A stretch of DNA of 64,000 nt from Planctomycetaceae bacterium. Its GTDB lineage: Bacteria; Planctomycetota; Planctomycetia; Pirellulales; Pirellulaceae. Shown here one piece after another: positions 39,981-49,463 of this stretch (its first letter is position 1; every line of letters starts with the position of its first letter). The stretch lies in assembly GCA_027487485.1 (NCBI GenBank), contig JAIYDN010000018.1, positions 186,001 to 250,000 of the forward strand, in the 5' to 3' direction. A program made the translations under genes and the position numbers. The notes beneath the pieces were generated by a model. It had not been told where the DNA came from, ran no database searches, and was given only the letters and a program-made list of their open reading frames with translations.

Positions 39981-40958
39981 GTGGCAAAATTGCATCGAAT
40001 TTTGGTAACGGGCGGTGCCGGCTTTCTTGGCTCTCACATGTGCGAACGACTGGTGGACGAAGGGCACGATGTGATTTGTTTGGACAATTTCTTTACGGCA
40101 CAAAAGTCCAACGTTGCCCATCTTCTCCATCGTCCCAACTTTGAACTCATACGGCACGATGTGACGTTGCCCATTTTTTTGGAAGTGGATCAGATCTATC
40201 ACATGGCATGCCCGGCTGCGCCCGGACACTATCAATTCAACCCGATCAAGACCATTAAGACTTCGGTCATGGGCTCGATCAATATGCTCGGGATGGCAAA
40301 ACGATGCGGAGCTAGAATTTTATTAGCCAGTACCAGCGAGATCTATGGCGATCCGCTTATCCATCCACAGCCGGAATCCTACTGGGGAAATGTCAACACC
40401 ATCGGCCTTCGATCTTGCTACGACGAAGGAAAACGAGTGGCGGAGACTCTTTTTATGGACTACTACCGATCGAACAAAGTTGACATTCGAATCGTTCGGA
40501 TTTTCAACACGTACGGACCTCGTATGCACCCCTACGATGGACGCGTTGTTTCCAACTTTGTTCGACAAGCAATCCAAGGTCACCCAATTACCATTTTCGG
40601 TGAAGGGGAGCAAACGCGTTCCTTCTGTTATCGAAACGATCTGGTCGAGGGGATTTTTCGATTGATGAATAACCAAGAGAATTTCATCGGCCCGGTGAAC
40701 ATCGGGAATCCAGGTGAATTCACCATCCGCGAGTTGGCTGAATTGGTGATCGAACTTACCGGCAGCAAGTCCACCATCGAAAAGCGACCTTTACCGCCAG
40801 ACGACCCTTGCAGACGTCAGCCCGACATTACTCTGGCCAAGAAGCATTTGAACTGGGAACCTCAGGTCCCGCTTCGCGAAGGATTGAAGAAGACCATCGA
40901 GTGGTTTAGTTCGGTTGATTTCGAGGACTACCGCCCACCGACTCCTAACTATGTCTAA
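39981..40958 (+). CDS. UDP-glucuronate decarboxylase (UDP-xylose synthase), SDR family
   Basis: 325 residues starting at GTG 39981; there is no ATG in frame at this position and the Rossmann start ([18 protein letters not shown]) is complete. The catalytic set is SEIYG (Ser/Thr-Glu) and YDEGKRVAE (Y-x3-K). [17 protein letters not shown] is a UXS fingerprint, usually LACPASPxHYQxNPIKT, and [14 protein letters not shown] is the UXS substrate loop. It converts UDP-glucuronate to UDP-xylose with NAD for polysaccharide synthesis in the cytoplasm. Confidence 0.93.
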   Translation: MAKLHRILVTGGAGFLGSHMCERLVDEGHDVICLDNFFTAQKSNVAHLLHRPNFELIRHDVTLPIFLEVDQIYHMACPAAPGHYQFNPIKTIKTSVMGSINMLGMAKRCGARILLASTSEIYGDPLIHPQPESYWGNVNTIGLRSCYDEGKRVAETLFMDYYRSNKVDIRIVRIFNTYGPRMHPYDGRVVSNFVRQAIQGHPITIFGEGEQTRSFCYRNDLVEGIFRLMNNQENFIGPVNIGNPGEFTIRELAELVIELTGSKSTIEKRPLPPDDPCRRQPDITLAKKHLNWEPQVPLREGLKKTIEWFSSVDFEDYRPPTPNYV

Positions 40959-41060
40959 GGCACTGTTAGGTTTCAATCGTTCGCTATGGACCGTCACGGA
41001 TGTAAACTACTGAGCTTCAGGCAATAGCCTCGCTATACATTCCCCGCAAAAAACATCCAT

Positions 41061-41083
41061 CGCGGCTAGCGCCCGCGGCTCAA
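41061..41083 (+). repeat. Dispersed 23-bp repeat, copy 1
   Basis: CGCGGCTAGCGCCCGCGGCT followed by CAA. It matches the copy at 54442-54464 at 22 of 23 positions. It lies in the spacer between the UXS and folP genes. The unit contains a short direct repeat GCGGCT and resembles small intergenic repeats common in planctomycete genomes. Confidence 0.75.
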
Positions 41084-41094
41084 AAGCAAGCAAC

Positions 41095-41988
41095 ATGAAA
41101 TCCAATCTGACTATAAGCCCGACGATAAGCCCGACTGCCGCACGTTGGCAACTACGAACTCGATCCTTGGAATTTGGTCCGTGTCCGTTGGTGATGGGCA
41201 TCTTGAATGTAACCCCCGATAGCTTCTCCGATGGTGGACGCTACTTCACTTTCCAAGCAGCCATCGATCAAGCCAAACGCATGGAAGACGAAGGAGCGAA
41301 TATCCTGGACCTCGGCGGTGAAAGCACTCGACCTTACAGCCAAGATGTCAGCGAGGACGAAGAACTCAGTCGTATCGTTCCGGTGCTCGAGCAACTGATC
41401 GGAAAAGTCTCGATCCCTATCTCGATCGATACGAAGAAATCGAAAGTTGCGGAAGCAGCCATGGGCTTGGGTGCTGAAATCATCAACGACGTCTCTGGAC
41501 TGGAGGCCGCCCCGGAGATGGTACATGTCGCAGTCAGAACCAGAGCAGGCATCTGCGCCATGCACATGCAGGGGACTCCTCAAACGATGCAAGACTCCCC
41601 CAGCTACGTCAATGTCGTCGAAGAAATCTTGAGCTACCTGCAGCAACGCGACCAATGGTTGCAACAGCAAGGTGTTGCTGCCAATCAGATCTGCCTGGAC
41701 CCTGGCATTGGATTTGGCAAGACACACCAGCACAACCTAGACCTATTGCAAAACGCCGGCGTTTTTCATCGAACAGGCCGACCGATTTTAGTGGGACACT
41801 CTCGCAAAGGGTTCATCGCCAAGGTGCTCGGAAATAAGGATCTGGATCGTTGTTTTGGAACCGTCGGTGTATCGCTTGCGCTCGCTCTTCAGGGAATTCA
41901 AATCCTTAGGGTGCACGACGTGGCGGCCAATGTCCAAGCGTTGAAGCTTTTCATGGCCTCCATCAGCGAAGCCACCCTACGCGGCTGA
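41095..41988 (+). CDS. folP: Dihydropteroate synthase
   Basis: 297 residues, with a slightly long N-terminal region. Both DHPS signatures are present: MGILNVTPDSFSDGG near residue 35 and DLGGESTRP near 72, plus the substrate Lys in VGHSRKGF and RVHDV at the C-terminal end. It joins p-aminobenzoate and 6-hydroxymethyl-dihydropterin pyrophosphate in folate synthesis. The 5' coding sequence includes a 12-bp near-duplication (ATAAGCCCGACG, ATAAGCCCGACT). Convergent with the DciA-like gene. Confidence 0.95.
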   Translation: MKSNLTISPTISPTAARWQLRTRSLEFGPCPLVMGILNVTPDSFSDGGRYFTFQAAIDQAKRMEDEGANILDLGGESTRPYSQDVSEDEELSRIVPVLEQLIGKVSIPISIDTKKSKVAEAAMGLGAEIINDVSGLEAAPEMVHVAVRTRAGICAMHMQGTPQTMQDSPSYVNVVEEILSYLQQRDQWLQQQGVAANQICLDPGIGFGKTHQHNLDLLQNAGVFHRTGRPILVGHSRKGFIAKVLGNKDLDRCFGTVGVSLALALQGIQILRVHDVAANVQALKLFMASISEATLRG

Positions 41989-42025
41989 ACCATCAGCGTT
42001 GGAACCGCGTGCCTTGGACTGGATG

Positions 42026-42376
42026 CTAACGATTCAGAACGAATCGGATATCTTTGATTTTGAAGCCGGGCAGGGCAGATTGCAAATGCTTCAGCGCTTT
42101 GCTTTTCGAATACCCGAGCTCTGCCATCACGATGGCATTGAGCGCATGGACTTGCAAAACGCCTCGCTGGATTTTCCCGATGCGCGACTGTTCGAACAAA
42201 GCATCGCCGACCGCGATTCTCCATTGATCTTGAATGAGCTGCGTCGATTGCTCAGCAGCATACCCTCGTTCGGTGAGCAGTCGGTCCAAGATGGAGGAAA
42301 CCGATTTGGGCCTCAGTCGAGACGACATCGCCTTGGGTATTTGACTCAGCCACATTTTTTCGTCGTCGTTCTCCAT
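42026..42376 (-). CDS. DciA-like (DUF721) protein
   Basis: 116 residues from ATG 42376. The longer frame starts at TTG 42478 and adds 34 unremarkable residues. The family pattern is visible: LLTERGYAAEQSTQLIQDQWRIAVGDALFEQSRIGKIQRGVLQV, then HALNAIVMAELGYSKSKALKHLQ. DUF721 proteins include DciA, the loader of the replicative helicase in bacteria that lack DnaC/DnaI. Divergent from the small membrane protein. Confidence 0.8.
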   Translation of the reverse strand: MENDDEKMWLSQIPKAMSSRLRPKSVSSILDRLLTERGYAAEQSTQLIQDQWRIAVGDALFEQSRIGKIQRGVLQVHALNAIVMAELGYSKSKALKHLQSALPGFKIKDIRFVLNR

Positions 42377-42581
42377 GCCCTCGCCGCTCCGACCTAAAAA
42401 ATTTCCAATATTTGAATGGCTATTCCGAATCCTTTCAATCGTACCTGCGATTGCCAAAACTTGGTTGACCAATTTCAAAATCCCATCTTTTGGCTCATGA
42501 GGCTACCCAAAATGGGGCCTGAAGCATTACATTAGCAAGCATTCTCGAAGAATAGTACTAATCGACATAGGCTGACTTATC

Positions 42582-42815
42582 ATGAGCATTTTAGCTGTAT
42601 CATCACCCAATGAACTCATGATCGTTTTTGGTGCCATCGTGCTCTTGACCACCGTTCCAACCGGGTTGGTCTATTGGTACAAAACAAAGCGGGCAGCCAT
42701 GGATGCAGACCTAAAAATGAAAATGCTAGAAATGGGCATGTCTGCGAACGAGATTGAACGCGTTTTGGCGGCGGAAAGTTCAACGGATGGAGACCCCAAA
42801 CGAAAATCTCGCTAA
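42582..42815 (+). CDS. Small single-span membrane protein
   Basis: 77 residues. One N-terminal helix (LMIVFGAIVLLTTVPTGLVYWY) is followed by an amphipathic cytoplasmic tail (KRAAMDADLKMKMLEMGMSANEIERVLAAES). The end of the tail, MSANEIERVL, resembles a short protein-binding helix. ATG with AGG upstream. I do not recognise a family. The next gene starts 42 bases downstream on the same strand. Confidence 0.7.
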   Translation: MSILAVSSPNELMIVFGAIVLLTTVPTGLVYWYKTKRAAMDADLKMKMLEMGMSANEIERVLAAESSTDGDPKRKSR

Positions 42816-42857
42816 TCCACTCAAGACAATCGCCCCCCAGTTAGCCCCCTTTTTGCC

Positions 42858-43334
42858 ATGAATTCGCACGAACACATCACCGCTTTTTTTGTTTATGGCA
42901 CCCTAAAATCAGGCCACCTGCGGGGAGGGTTGTGGCCCTGCAAGCCTCAATCGATTGAACCGGCCGTTATTCGTGCTGCGCTTTTTGACCTGGGTCCTTA
43001 TCCTGCCATTACGCCTGGAAATTACTGGGTTTTAGGCGAACTTTGGAAATTCTGCTCCTCGGACATGCCTAGGACGAAAACGGTCCTAGACCAAATCGAG
43101 GGGTACCAGGAACTCGGTCAGGGAAATGAATACGATCGTTTCGTCGTTGACGCGGAATACCTAACTTTGTCTGGGTGCCACACTGAAAAAGCCTTTGCTT
43201 ACTTTGCCGCCGACCCGAAGGTGCTGGAAATCGCTCGACCCATTCCACCCTTTGCAACCGCCCTGAATCGCCCCGTCGCCTATTGGCCCGACTCGCTCTC
43301 GAAAGTTCCGGCAAGTTTTTCCGAGGAACAGTAG
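42858..43334 (+). CDS. Gamma-glutamylcyclotransferase-like (AIG2/GGCT) protein
   Basis: 158 residues. The GGCT signature FFVYGTLKSGHLRGGL lies near residue 10 and the catalytic Glu is probably in the DQIEGYQELGQGNEYDRF region. Members release 5-oxoproline from gamma-glutamyl peptides or amines; specificity is not readable. A terminator-like hairpin follows at 43402. Confidence 0.85.
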   Translation: MNSHEHITAFFVYGTLKSGHLRGGLWPCKPQSIEPAVIRAALFDLGPYPAITPGNYWVLGELWKFCSSDMPRTKTVLDQIEGYQELGQGNEYDRFVVDAEYLTLSGCHTEKAFAYFAADPKVLEIARPIPPFATALNRPVAYWPDSLSKVPASFSEEQ

Positions 43335-43401
43335 GCTGAATCGAACTTTTTCTCGTAGTGGTCTTGTCGCTACAATGTTGACATATCCATCGACCATTTT
43401 G

Positions 43402-43433
43402 AGGACTGGGTTGATAGTCTCCCCAGTTCTTTT
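43402..43433 (+). terminator. Terminator-like hairpin after the GGCT gene
   Basis: A 9-bp stem AGGACTGGG / CCCAGTTCT with one G-T wobble and a loop of 11 bases is followed by TTT, 67 bases after the stop codon. Confidence 0.5.
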
Positions 43434-43466
43434 CCTACCGCCAATCCAGACATCAAGGTTTTGATT

Positions 43467-45266
43467 ATGCCTATTTCGCTCCGTGCATGCGATCAATCCA
43501 CTCGACAACGCCGTCGTTTGCATTCACTTTCGCCAAGGCAATTCTTGAGGATTGCAATCGCGTCTGGAGTTCTGTTTTCGGCGGTGCCTGCGCTGGCTCA
43601 AGAACCTGCCACCGAACCCGCGACTCAAAACGACCTGATTCCGAAATCATTTGACGGCGAGGAAGACTTTGAAGAAGCGAGTCGACTGCGACTCAAGGTG
43701 GATTCGCTTGACACCTTGAAAGAGTTGATTGGTTTAGCCGAGTCGGCCATCAAGAAGGGGCTCGATGCGGCCGACATGGAAGCAGCTAAGAAACTGGTTG
43801 CATCCAGCTATATCCAAAAAACAGAACTGATGATTGGGATGCTTAATGGTTCCCAGCAACTATCTCGGGCCAGAGTTGAAAAGCTTCTCAAAGAGTTTGT
43901 GACCGACCTCGAGCAAGCCATCGAATACGATCCCAAACTGGTCGATGCTTACTTGATCAAGACCGAACTGCATGCGAGACGAACAGAAAAGGACCTAGCA
44001 TTCGAAACGGCAAATTCGGGTGTTGAAGCTTTGCTTCCAGACTCCAAGCAGTCGGACCCTGAAAGCAAAGAAAAACTAAGCCGATTGATCATGATGCGGG
44101 CGGGGCTTCGAACGAATCCAGCCGAACAACTAGATGACCTGAAGCTTTCCATCCAAACCAATCCAAGCAACGTTGCTAGCATCACTCTTTATCGAGCCAA
44201 CGCGATGCAGCAAAGCAAAGCGGCGGAAGCCATCGAGTTTCTTAAATCGATGGTAGAGCAACACCCAGAAAATGAATTGCTCGCATGCTCCACTGCAGAA
44301 CTCATGGCAATCACTCCTGAAAGCATCCCAGATGCAATCAAGCTGCTGACGGACAAGCTCAGCGCGATGCCTAACTCCGTCGAAATGCTGAAGTCTCGCG
44401 CAAAAATCTACTCCGTCAATAAAGAAGCTGATCTCGCCAAAGCGGATATGGACAAGGTGGTCGAACTGGCGTCCGCGGATATCGAAGGACTGCTTCTACG
44501 TGCTCAAGTTCTTTTGGATGATGAGAAACTGGACGAAGCTCGAAGGGATGTGGACGCCGCCTACGACCTGGACAACAACCGCGTTGGAACCATTCTGTTA
44601 CGCGCAGCCATCGCTTCGGCTCAAAAGCGATTTGGTGATGCGATCAGCGATTACCAGTTGATTCTGAAAAGCACACCAAAAGGGCAAGAGAAAAATCCAA
44701 GGTTGCTGATGCAGTTGGCGTTGCTTTACTCGCAAGACAATCGCCCGACGCAAGCCATCAAGATTTTTGATCAAGTGATCAAAACCAATCAAGATTATTG
44801 GGAAGCATATCGCCTGCGAGGTGACACACGACTCGGACTTGGCGATCATGAAAACGCGATCAAAGACTTTGAGTCTGCTCTTGAATTGGCCCCCGAGGCC
44901 GAACAAGATCGTTCGGGCATCTTGAACAATCTATCCTGGGTTCTTTCGACAACACCGAACGATGCTCTTCGCGATGGCAAACGAGCGCTCGAATACGCAA
45001 TCGAAGCATGCAAGCTAACCGATTACAAAGCCCCCCACATTTTGAGCACTTTGGCTGCGGCTCATGCGGAAGTAGGCGAGTTTGATCAAGCGGTGGAGTG
45101 GTCCCAAAAAGGTGTAGAACTAGCTCGCGAAACCAACGCGGCTCAATTGGAACAGCTTGAAAACGAACTCAAAAGTTACCAAGAGAAAAAGCCATGGCGT
45201 GAAAAGACCGAAACCAAAGAAAACAAAGCACCTATCGGGCTGGGAAACACGGGCGTTGATTCCTAA
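43467..45266 (+). CDS. Secreted or periplasmic TPR-repeat protein
   Basis: 599 residues from ATG 43467 with AAGG upstream; a TTG two codons earlier is not needed. The Arg-rich n-region is followed by an h-region (IAIASGVLFSAVPALAQ), a signal peptide. The rest is helical with TPR-like pairs, for example LLLRAQVLLDDEKLDEARRDVDAAYDL, LQLALLYSQDNRPTQAIKIFDQVI, AYRLRGDTRLGLGDHENAIKDFESALEL. TPRs mediate protein interactions; the partner is unknown. Convergent with rnc. Confidence 0.9.
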   Translation: MPISLRACDQSTRQRRRLHSLSPRQFLRIAIASGVLFSAVPALAQEPATEPATQNDLIPKSFDGEEDFEEASRLRLKVDSLDTLKELIGLAESAIKKGLDAADMEAAKKLVASSYIQKTELMIGMLNGSQQLSRARVEKLLKEFVTDLEQAIEYDPKLVDAYLIKTELHARRTEKDLAFETANSGVEALLPDSKQSDPESKEKLSRLIMMRAGLRTNPAEQLDDLKLSIQTNPSNVASITLYRANAMQQSKAAEAIEFLKSMVEQHPENELLACSTAELMAITPESIPDAIKLLTDKLSAMPNSVEMLKSRAKIYSVNKEADLAKADMDKVVELASADIEGLLLRAQVLLDDEKLDEARRDVDAAYDLDNNRVGTILLRAAIASAQKRFGDAISDYQLILKSTPKGQEKNPRLLMQLALLYSQDNRPTQAIKIFDQVIKTNQDYWEAYRLRGDTRLGLGDHENAIKDFESALELAPEAEQDRSGILNNLSWVLSTTPNDALRDGKRALEYAIEACKLTDYKAPHILSTLAAAHAEVGEFDQAVEWSQKGVELARETNAAQLEQLENELKSYQEKKPWREKTETKENKAPIGLGNTGVDS

Positions 45267-45417
45267 CCTAACCGAGCAAAGTAGGCCGTAACAAGTCGCT
45301 TTGGACGCCGTTACGGCATGGCATGCTAGGTATGACTTGACTCGTTCGATGGTGCCATTCGATTCAAAGGTAGCTCGTTACGATGTTGATCTAATTGTAG
45401 GCAAACAGCAGGTCTGT

Positions 45418-46152
45418 CTACATGCTGGTGTACGGCGGGTCTTCACCGCGGAGCTGGCAAAGAGCGTTTCCGGCAGCTCTTTGCTCCGCTTCCTTTTTGT
45501 TACGGCCCCAAGCAGGCGCGTAGCGTTTGCCGGAGATCTCAGCCACAATCTGAAAGTGCTTGCTATGGTCGGGGCCATTTTCATCAACAAGCCTGTAAAG
45601 AGGCGTGCCCTTCAAATCACGTTGTGCAAGTTGCTGAAGCAAGGACTTGTAGTTACCGCCACCGTGGCCATCCACGGCCAAGCGAATCTCAGGCTCCATA
45701 TGTTCAAGAATAAAGGTGCCAACCGACTCATGACCGCCATCTAAAAAAATAGCTGCGACGATTGCTTCAAACACGTCGCTTAGAAGCGATCTTGGCATTC
45801 CCGTCCGCATCATCCCACGGCCTACGATAAGGCACGTATCCAGCTCAAGTTGACGAGAAATCTTGGCGCAGACTCTTCGCGAAACCACCACTGATTTTAT
45901 CTTTGTTAACTCTCCCTCCAAATACTCAGGGTACGCTCGAAAAAGTCGTTCGCATACAATCATTCCAAGAATGGAATCTCCAAGGAACTCCATGCGCTCA
46001 TTCGATTCGGTCCGAGTCGTTGCGACACTAGAATGAGTCAGAGCGGATAGCAAGATGGAGGGATTTTTGAACCGATAACCGATGATATCTTGGCATCGTT
46101 GGACTTTTTCGTCTGCGCTGAGTGTGTCGTCTGGGGTAGGAATTTCGTTCAT
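45418..46152 (-). CDS. rnc: Ribonuclease III
   Basis: 244 residues from ATG 46152 (MNEIPTPDDTLS); the open frame extends far upstream without homology. The catalytic RNase III motif is ERMEFLGDSILGMIV (consensus NERLEFLGDAVL), and the second metal site is SDVFEAIVAAIFLDGG. A dsRNA-binding domain follows (NYKSLLQQLAQ...TPLYRLVDE...GRNKKEAEQRAAGNAL). It cuts double-stranded RNA in rRNA and mRNA processing. Divergent from the ferredoxin-reductase-like gene, with 205 bases between starts. Confidence 0.95.
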   Translation of the reverse strand: MNEIPTPDDTLSADEKVQRCQDIIGYRFKNPSILLSALTHSSVATTRTESNERMEFLGDSILGMIVCERLFRAYPEYLEGELTKIKSVVVSRRVCAKISRQLELDTCLIVGRGMMRTGMPRSLLSDVFEAIVAAIFLDGGHESVGTFILEHMEPEIRLAVDGHGGGNYKSLLQQLAQRDLKGTPLYRLVDENGPDHSKHFQIVAEISGKRYAPAWGRNKKEAEQRAAGNALCQLRGEDPPYTSM

Positions 46153-46356
46153 GGAAATACAGTAGGAGGAGTTCGATCGGATGCTATCCAAAATTCTACC
46201 CGGGCAAGTTATCGCAGGATATGGTACGAAAAACCAGCCCGCATAGGAAAAAGCTCGCATTCCTTCGATACGAGTGCACAATTCTGTTTCAAATGGACGA
46301 AAAATAGAGAGCGAAGATCCTCGGGTTCTTCGCAATTTGAGAAACGTCAATTGGAT

Positions 46357-47628
46357 GTGGAACAGCACTTTGAAGGGAAGCCGAGACTGGTGATAGCGAC
46401 AGCCACCACAATTTTGATCGTCGTTGCGTCCGTTTTGTGTGGTGTTCTCTTTGCGAGGGCCCTCTGGGCGCTCCGTATCAGCTTGACCCAAAACCGAATG
46501 CAATCGATCGCAGTGCGGTCAGAACAAGGGCTGCTTTCCGTTGAGTTAGCGAGTAGGCTACGGAGAACCTATTTTGACCTTTCCATGAGCCGCAGAAAGG
46601 TGGAATGGCGTGAGGTTTTCGTCGCCAAGGTTGAACAGGAATCCGAAGATGTGCGGTCATTTTATTTGATTGATGTCGATCATGAGCCGTTGCCTGGTTC
46701 GCAGCCCGGTCAACATATCTTGCTGGAACGACCTGCTTTGTCGGACGTTGCAAAAGCATTTCGGTGCTATTCTTTGTCCGATGATTGTGCAGAAGGATAT
46801 TGGAGAATCTCGGTAAAGAAGAATTCAGAATATCCTGCAAGCGTCAGTCGTTGGCTACACGATGAAGTGAAGGTTGGGGATCGTATTCGCGTTCGCGGCC
46901 CATCGGGTGCTTTTTACTTGCGAACAGGCCAAAGTCGCTCTCTCGTACTTGCGAGCGCCGGGATTGGGATCACCCCTATGTTGCCTATGCTGATCGAGGC
47001 ATTAAGGCGTGGGTTCAAAGACATCCTGGTTTTCGCCCAGTATCGGGATGTAGGACACATGCCGTTCGTAGATTCATTGCTGGACATTGCCAGCAAGTAC
47101 CCTCAAGTAAGCATGAACATTTGGATCAGTCGATTTCCAAAAGGGGTTGGAAAATCGACTGATAGTCCATTCCATGAGGGGAAGTTTCACGCAGGTAATC
47201 TTGTCGAGAATCTGAAGTCCAAGTCCGAGACGGACTTTTATCTTTGCGGACCAGAACAATGGCAGACAAGCCTCACCGATAATCTCGTAGATCAAGGGGT
47301 ACCGCGTGCATCCGTAGCCTACGAACTGTTTCAACAATCCGAAAAATCGGCCGAGCCTGTTCAAGAGGTCAAGCCTCGAAACATTCACTTCAAGGTTACC
47401 GGAACAGTAGCTCAATTTAAGAAATCCCACCCAAGTTTACTAGGATGCGCCGACAAGAACCAAGTCATGATGGAAAGTGGTTGCCGCACGGGCGCTTGTG
47501 GAAGTTGCGTCGTACGATTGCTTGATGGCAAGGTACGCTACACACGGGAACCTCAGTTTCCAACGAAGCCAAATGAAATATTGCCTTGCGTCTGCGTGCC
47601 TGAGTCTGATTTAGTTGTGGAAGCTTAG
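46357..47628 (+). CDS. Membrane-anchored flavodoxin/ferredoxin reductase-like protein with C-terminal 2Fe-2S domain
   Basis: About 423 residues if the GTG at 46357 is used; a TTG at 46351 and a longer open frame back to 46090 exist, so the start is uncertain. An N-terminal helix (LVIATATTILIVVASVLCGVLFARALWAL) anchors it. The FAD domain has FRCYSLSDD (R-x-Y-S-L) and the NAD domain has LVLASAGIGITPMLPMLIEAL, with DFYLCGPEQW. The C-terminal plant-type 2Fe-2S motif is ESGCRTGACGSCVVRLLDGKV...PCVCVP. This is the Hmp/CDP-6-deoxyglucoseen-reductase architecture without the globin. It would pass electrons from NAD(P)H to a membrane-associated partner, not identified. Confidence 0.82.
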   Translation: MEQHFEGKPRLVIATATTILIVVASVLCGVLFARALWALRISLTQNRMQSIAVRSEQGLLSVELASRLRRTYFDLSMSRRKVEWREVFVAKVEQESEDVRSFYLIDVDHEPLPGSQPGQHILLERPALSDVAKAFRCYSLSDDCAEGYWRISVKKNSEYPASVSRWLHDEVKVGDRIRVRGPSGAFYLRTGQSRSLVLASAGIGITPMLPMLIEALRRGFKDILVFAQYRDVGHMPFVDSLLDIASKYPQVSMNIWISRFPKGVGKSTDSPFHEGKFHAGNLVENLKSKSETDFYLCGPEQWQTSLTDNLVDQGVPRASVAYELFQQSEKSAEPVQEVKPRNIHFKVTGTVAQFKKSHPSLLGCADKNQVMMESGCRTGACGSCVVRLLDGKVRYTREPQFPTKPNEILPCVCVPESDLVVEA

Positions 47629-47645
47629 ACGCCTGCAGATACTAA

Positions 47646-49145
47646 TCAGGAATACTGTTTCACGTATTGTTTGACGTGAAATTTGCTTTGCGTAGACTCA
47701 CTGGTCATATATCTAATTTTTCCAAAGATTGGACGCTCTGGCCCCCAGGCTCGGTCATACCGCCCAAGAACCCAAAAAATTCCGCTGTAAGAATTCGGGT
47801 CTCTACCGTCCAGAGCATACTTGTTATTCAGTTCGATCATGAACTTCAATGCCTGTCTTGGAGATGCCGTCCAATGCAGAATTTTTTTACCCCACAGCAT
47901 GCGAAGATAGTTATGGATACGCCCCTCGCGTTTTAGTTGTACCTGGGCTGCATTCCATAAAGGATCGTGAGTCTTTGCCTGATCGAACTCTTCAAGAGAA
48001 TAAACATTTGGTCGCTCATCAAGCTCGTGCTGCTCTAAAGTCTTCTGAGCCCAGTCTGGCAACGATTCAAAGCGATCGTAATTTTTCTCTCGCGAGCACA
48101 TGTTAAAACCGATCTCTCGCCAAGTCATCAACTGGTCCAAAAAAGCCTCAGCATTTTCATTCATGTTCCAAAAGCCTGTCATCTTGCCGTTTGGTTTTCC
48201 AAGCTTGGCTGGCGACCATTCGCAGGCTTCGGCCAATCGTTCAAAGAGTGTATGGGGACTAACATGCCCAAAATGCAAGTAAGGAGAAAGCCAACTGCTT
48301 CCGGCCTGCTCCGGCTCGTTACGCGCCTCGAAATAGTTCGACAGCCGACTTGTAAAAAATCGATTTACCACCAGCGATCCTTGAGCTGGCCCCCCTTTCT
48401 CTCCTGTCGGCGCAACCCCCTTATCGATTGGCAAAGCATCCAAGGATAGGTTGCTGATGTTTTTGGAAGCTTCTTCACCAACCCACAGTGGCCATTGCTG
48501 AAGAAGCGACGGTGGCAAAGACTCGAGTTTGGGAACAGATAGATTTTTGAGGGGATTCACTTCTGGAAATTGCGGCAGTCCTTGAGCTATCTCTTTCTGC
48601 ATGGCGCGACGGTAGGAGTGAGCAACGCTAAACGTTCGATCCATGGCTCGCATCGGTAGGATGGTATTGCTATCCACCAATTCCACCGAACACATCAAGC
48701 GACGAGCGAACCGCTCGTACATCGCAGGATGAAAGAAACAGGGGAAGTCATCGCTAACCACCGCTGCAGCATGAGACGAAAAATGTTCAATCAGGCCACT
48801 GCCGTTCCCAGATTCAGGTTCCACGTAGGCAACATAGAGTGCATTGGATCGCTGTACATTTGTCGCGTTGTCGACCATTCCGTCCAAAACAAATTGATGA
48901 AAGCGGTGACTTGCCCAGCGGTAATTGCATCGCAAAGCTTCCAGGATGACCAATGGCTTTTGAATCTGCCGGGCAATCTCCACCGCACGTTGCAAAGCAA
49001 AGTTGGACTGAGTGCGTCGAAAAGCTGTCATCCAATAAAGAACGAACGATCGCGATGCATTGATCGGAAGATGGGTCAGGTTTCGAATTCGTACTGAGGG
49101 AACTGTGGTGTTCAAAGATAACTTCATGGTGTTTTTATTGGACAT
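47646..49145 (-). CDS. phr: Class II CPD photolyase
   Basis: 499 residues. The class II hallmarks are the N-terminal VLYWMTAFRRTQSNFALQRA and the C-terminal LHFGHVSPHTLFERL, MTWREIGFNMC, YLRMLWGKKILHWT and GIFWVLGRYDRAWGPERPIFGKIRYM. It repairs cyclobutane pyrimidine dimers with FADH and blue light. Start ATG at 49145; ATG 49127 is also possible. Convergent with the ferredoxin-reductase-like gene, with 17 bases between stops. Confidence 0.93.
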   Translation of the reverse strand: MSNKNTMKLSLNTTVPSVRIRNLTHLPINASRSFVLYWMTAFRRTQSNFALQRAVEIARQIQKPLVILEALRCNYRWASHRFHQFVLDGMVDNATNVQRSNALYVAYVEPESGNGSGLIEHFSSHAAAVVSDDFPCFFHPAMYERFARRLMCSVELVDSNTILPMRAMDRTFSVAHSYRRAMQKEIAQGLPQFPEVNPLKNLSVPKLESLPPSLLQQWPLWVGEEASKNISNLSLDALPIDKGVAPTGEKGGPAQGSLVVNRFFTSRLSNYFEARNEPEQAGSSWLSPYLHFGHVSPHTLFERLAEACEWSPAKLGKPNGKMTGFWNMNENAEAFLDQLMTWREIGFNMCSREKNYDRFESLPDWAQKTLEQHELDERPNVYSLEEFDQAKTHDPLWNAAQVQLKREGRIHNYLRMLWGKKILHWTASPRQALKFMIELNNKYALDGRDPNSYSGIFWVLGRYDRAWGPERPIFGKIRYMTSESTQSKFHVKQYVKQYS

Positions 49146-49463
49146 CCGAATAACCGACCAACTCTCGGACGAGCGAATTGCTATCTATGCTTCTAACCTA
49201 TGCAGGGCCTTTCTGAGCCGGAGTCGCCCAGCCGCGACATCCGTTTGTCCGGTGGACGTATCTTCAGGAGAGGCCGTTGTCAAACAATAGTCTGCTGTAA
49301 AGTGGTCAAGCTTGGCGAATTGGGTTGAATGGCAAATCTGTTGTCGAAAGAATTGAAAAACAAATCAAATTTCCCGAATCAAGTTTGCCGATCATGATAG
49401 TCTTGAGGGCTAACCAAACCATGCTTTTCTGTTTTGATTCGCTTGATTCAGGAAGCTATCCAG
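49146..49463. other. Divergent spacer between photolyase and DUF1573 genes
   Basis: 318 bases with no convincing gene. Promoters of both flanking genes must lie here, but I see no clear hairpins, repeats or operator-like palindromes. Confidence 0.5.

Noticed and set aside
39834-40235. Minus-strand frame overlapping the start of the UXS gene
   Set aside because: It overlaps the Rossmann domain of the UXS gene antisense, has no homology features and no ribosome binding site.
45285-45317. Inverted repeat GCCGTAAC / GTTACGGC between the TPR gene and rnc
   Set aside because: An 8-bp stem with a 17-base loop and no T-run; possibly a bidirectional terminator between convergent genes but too weak to call.
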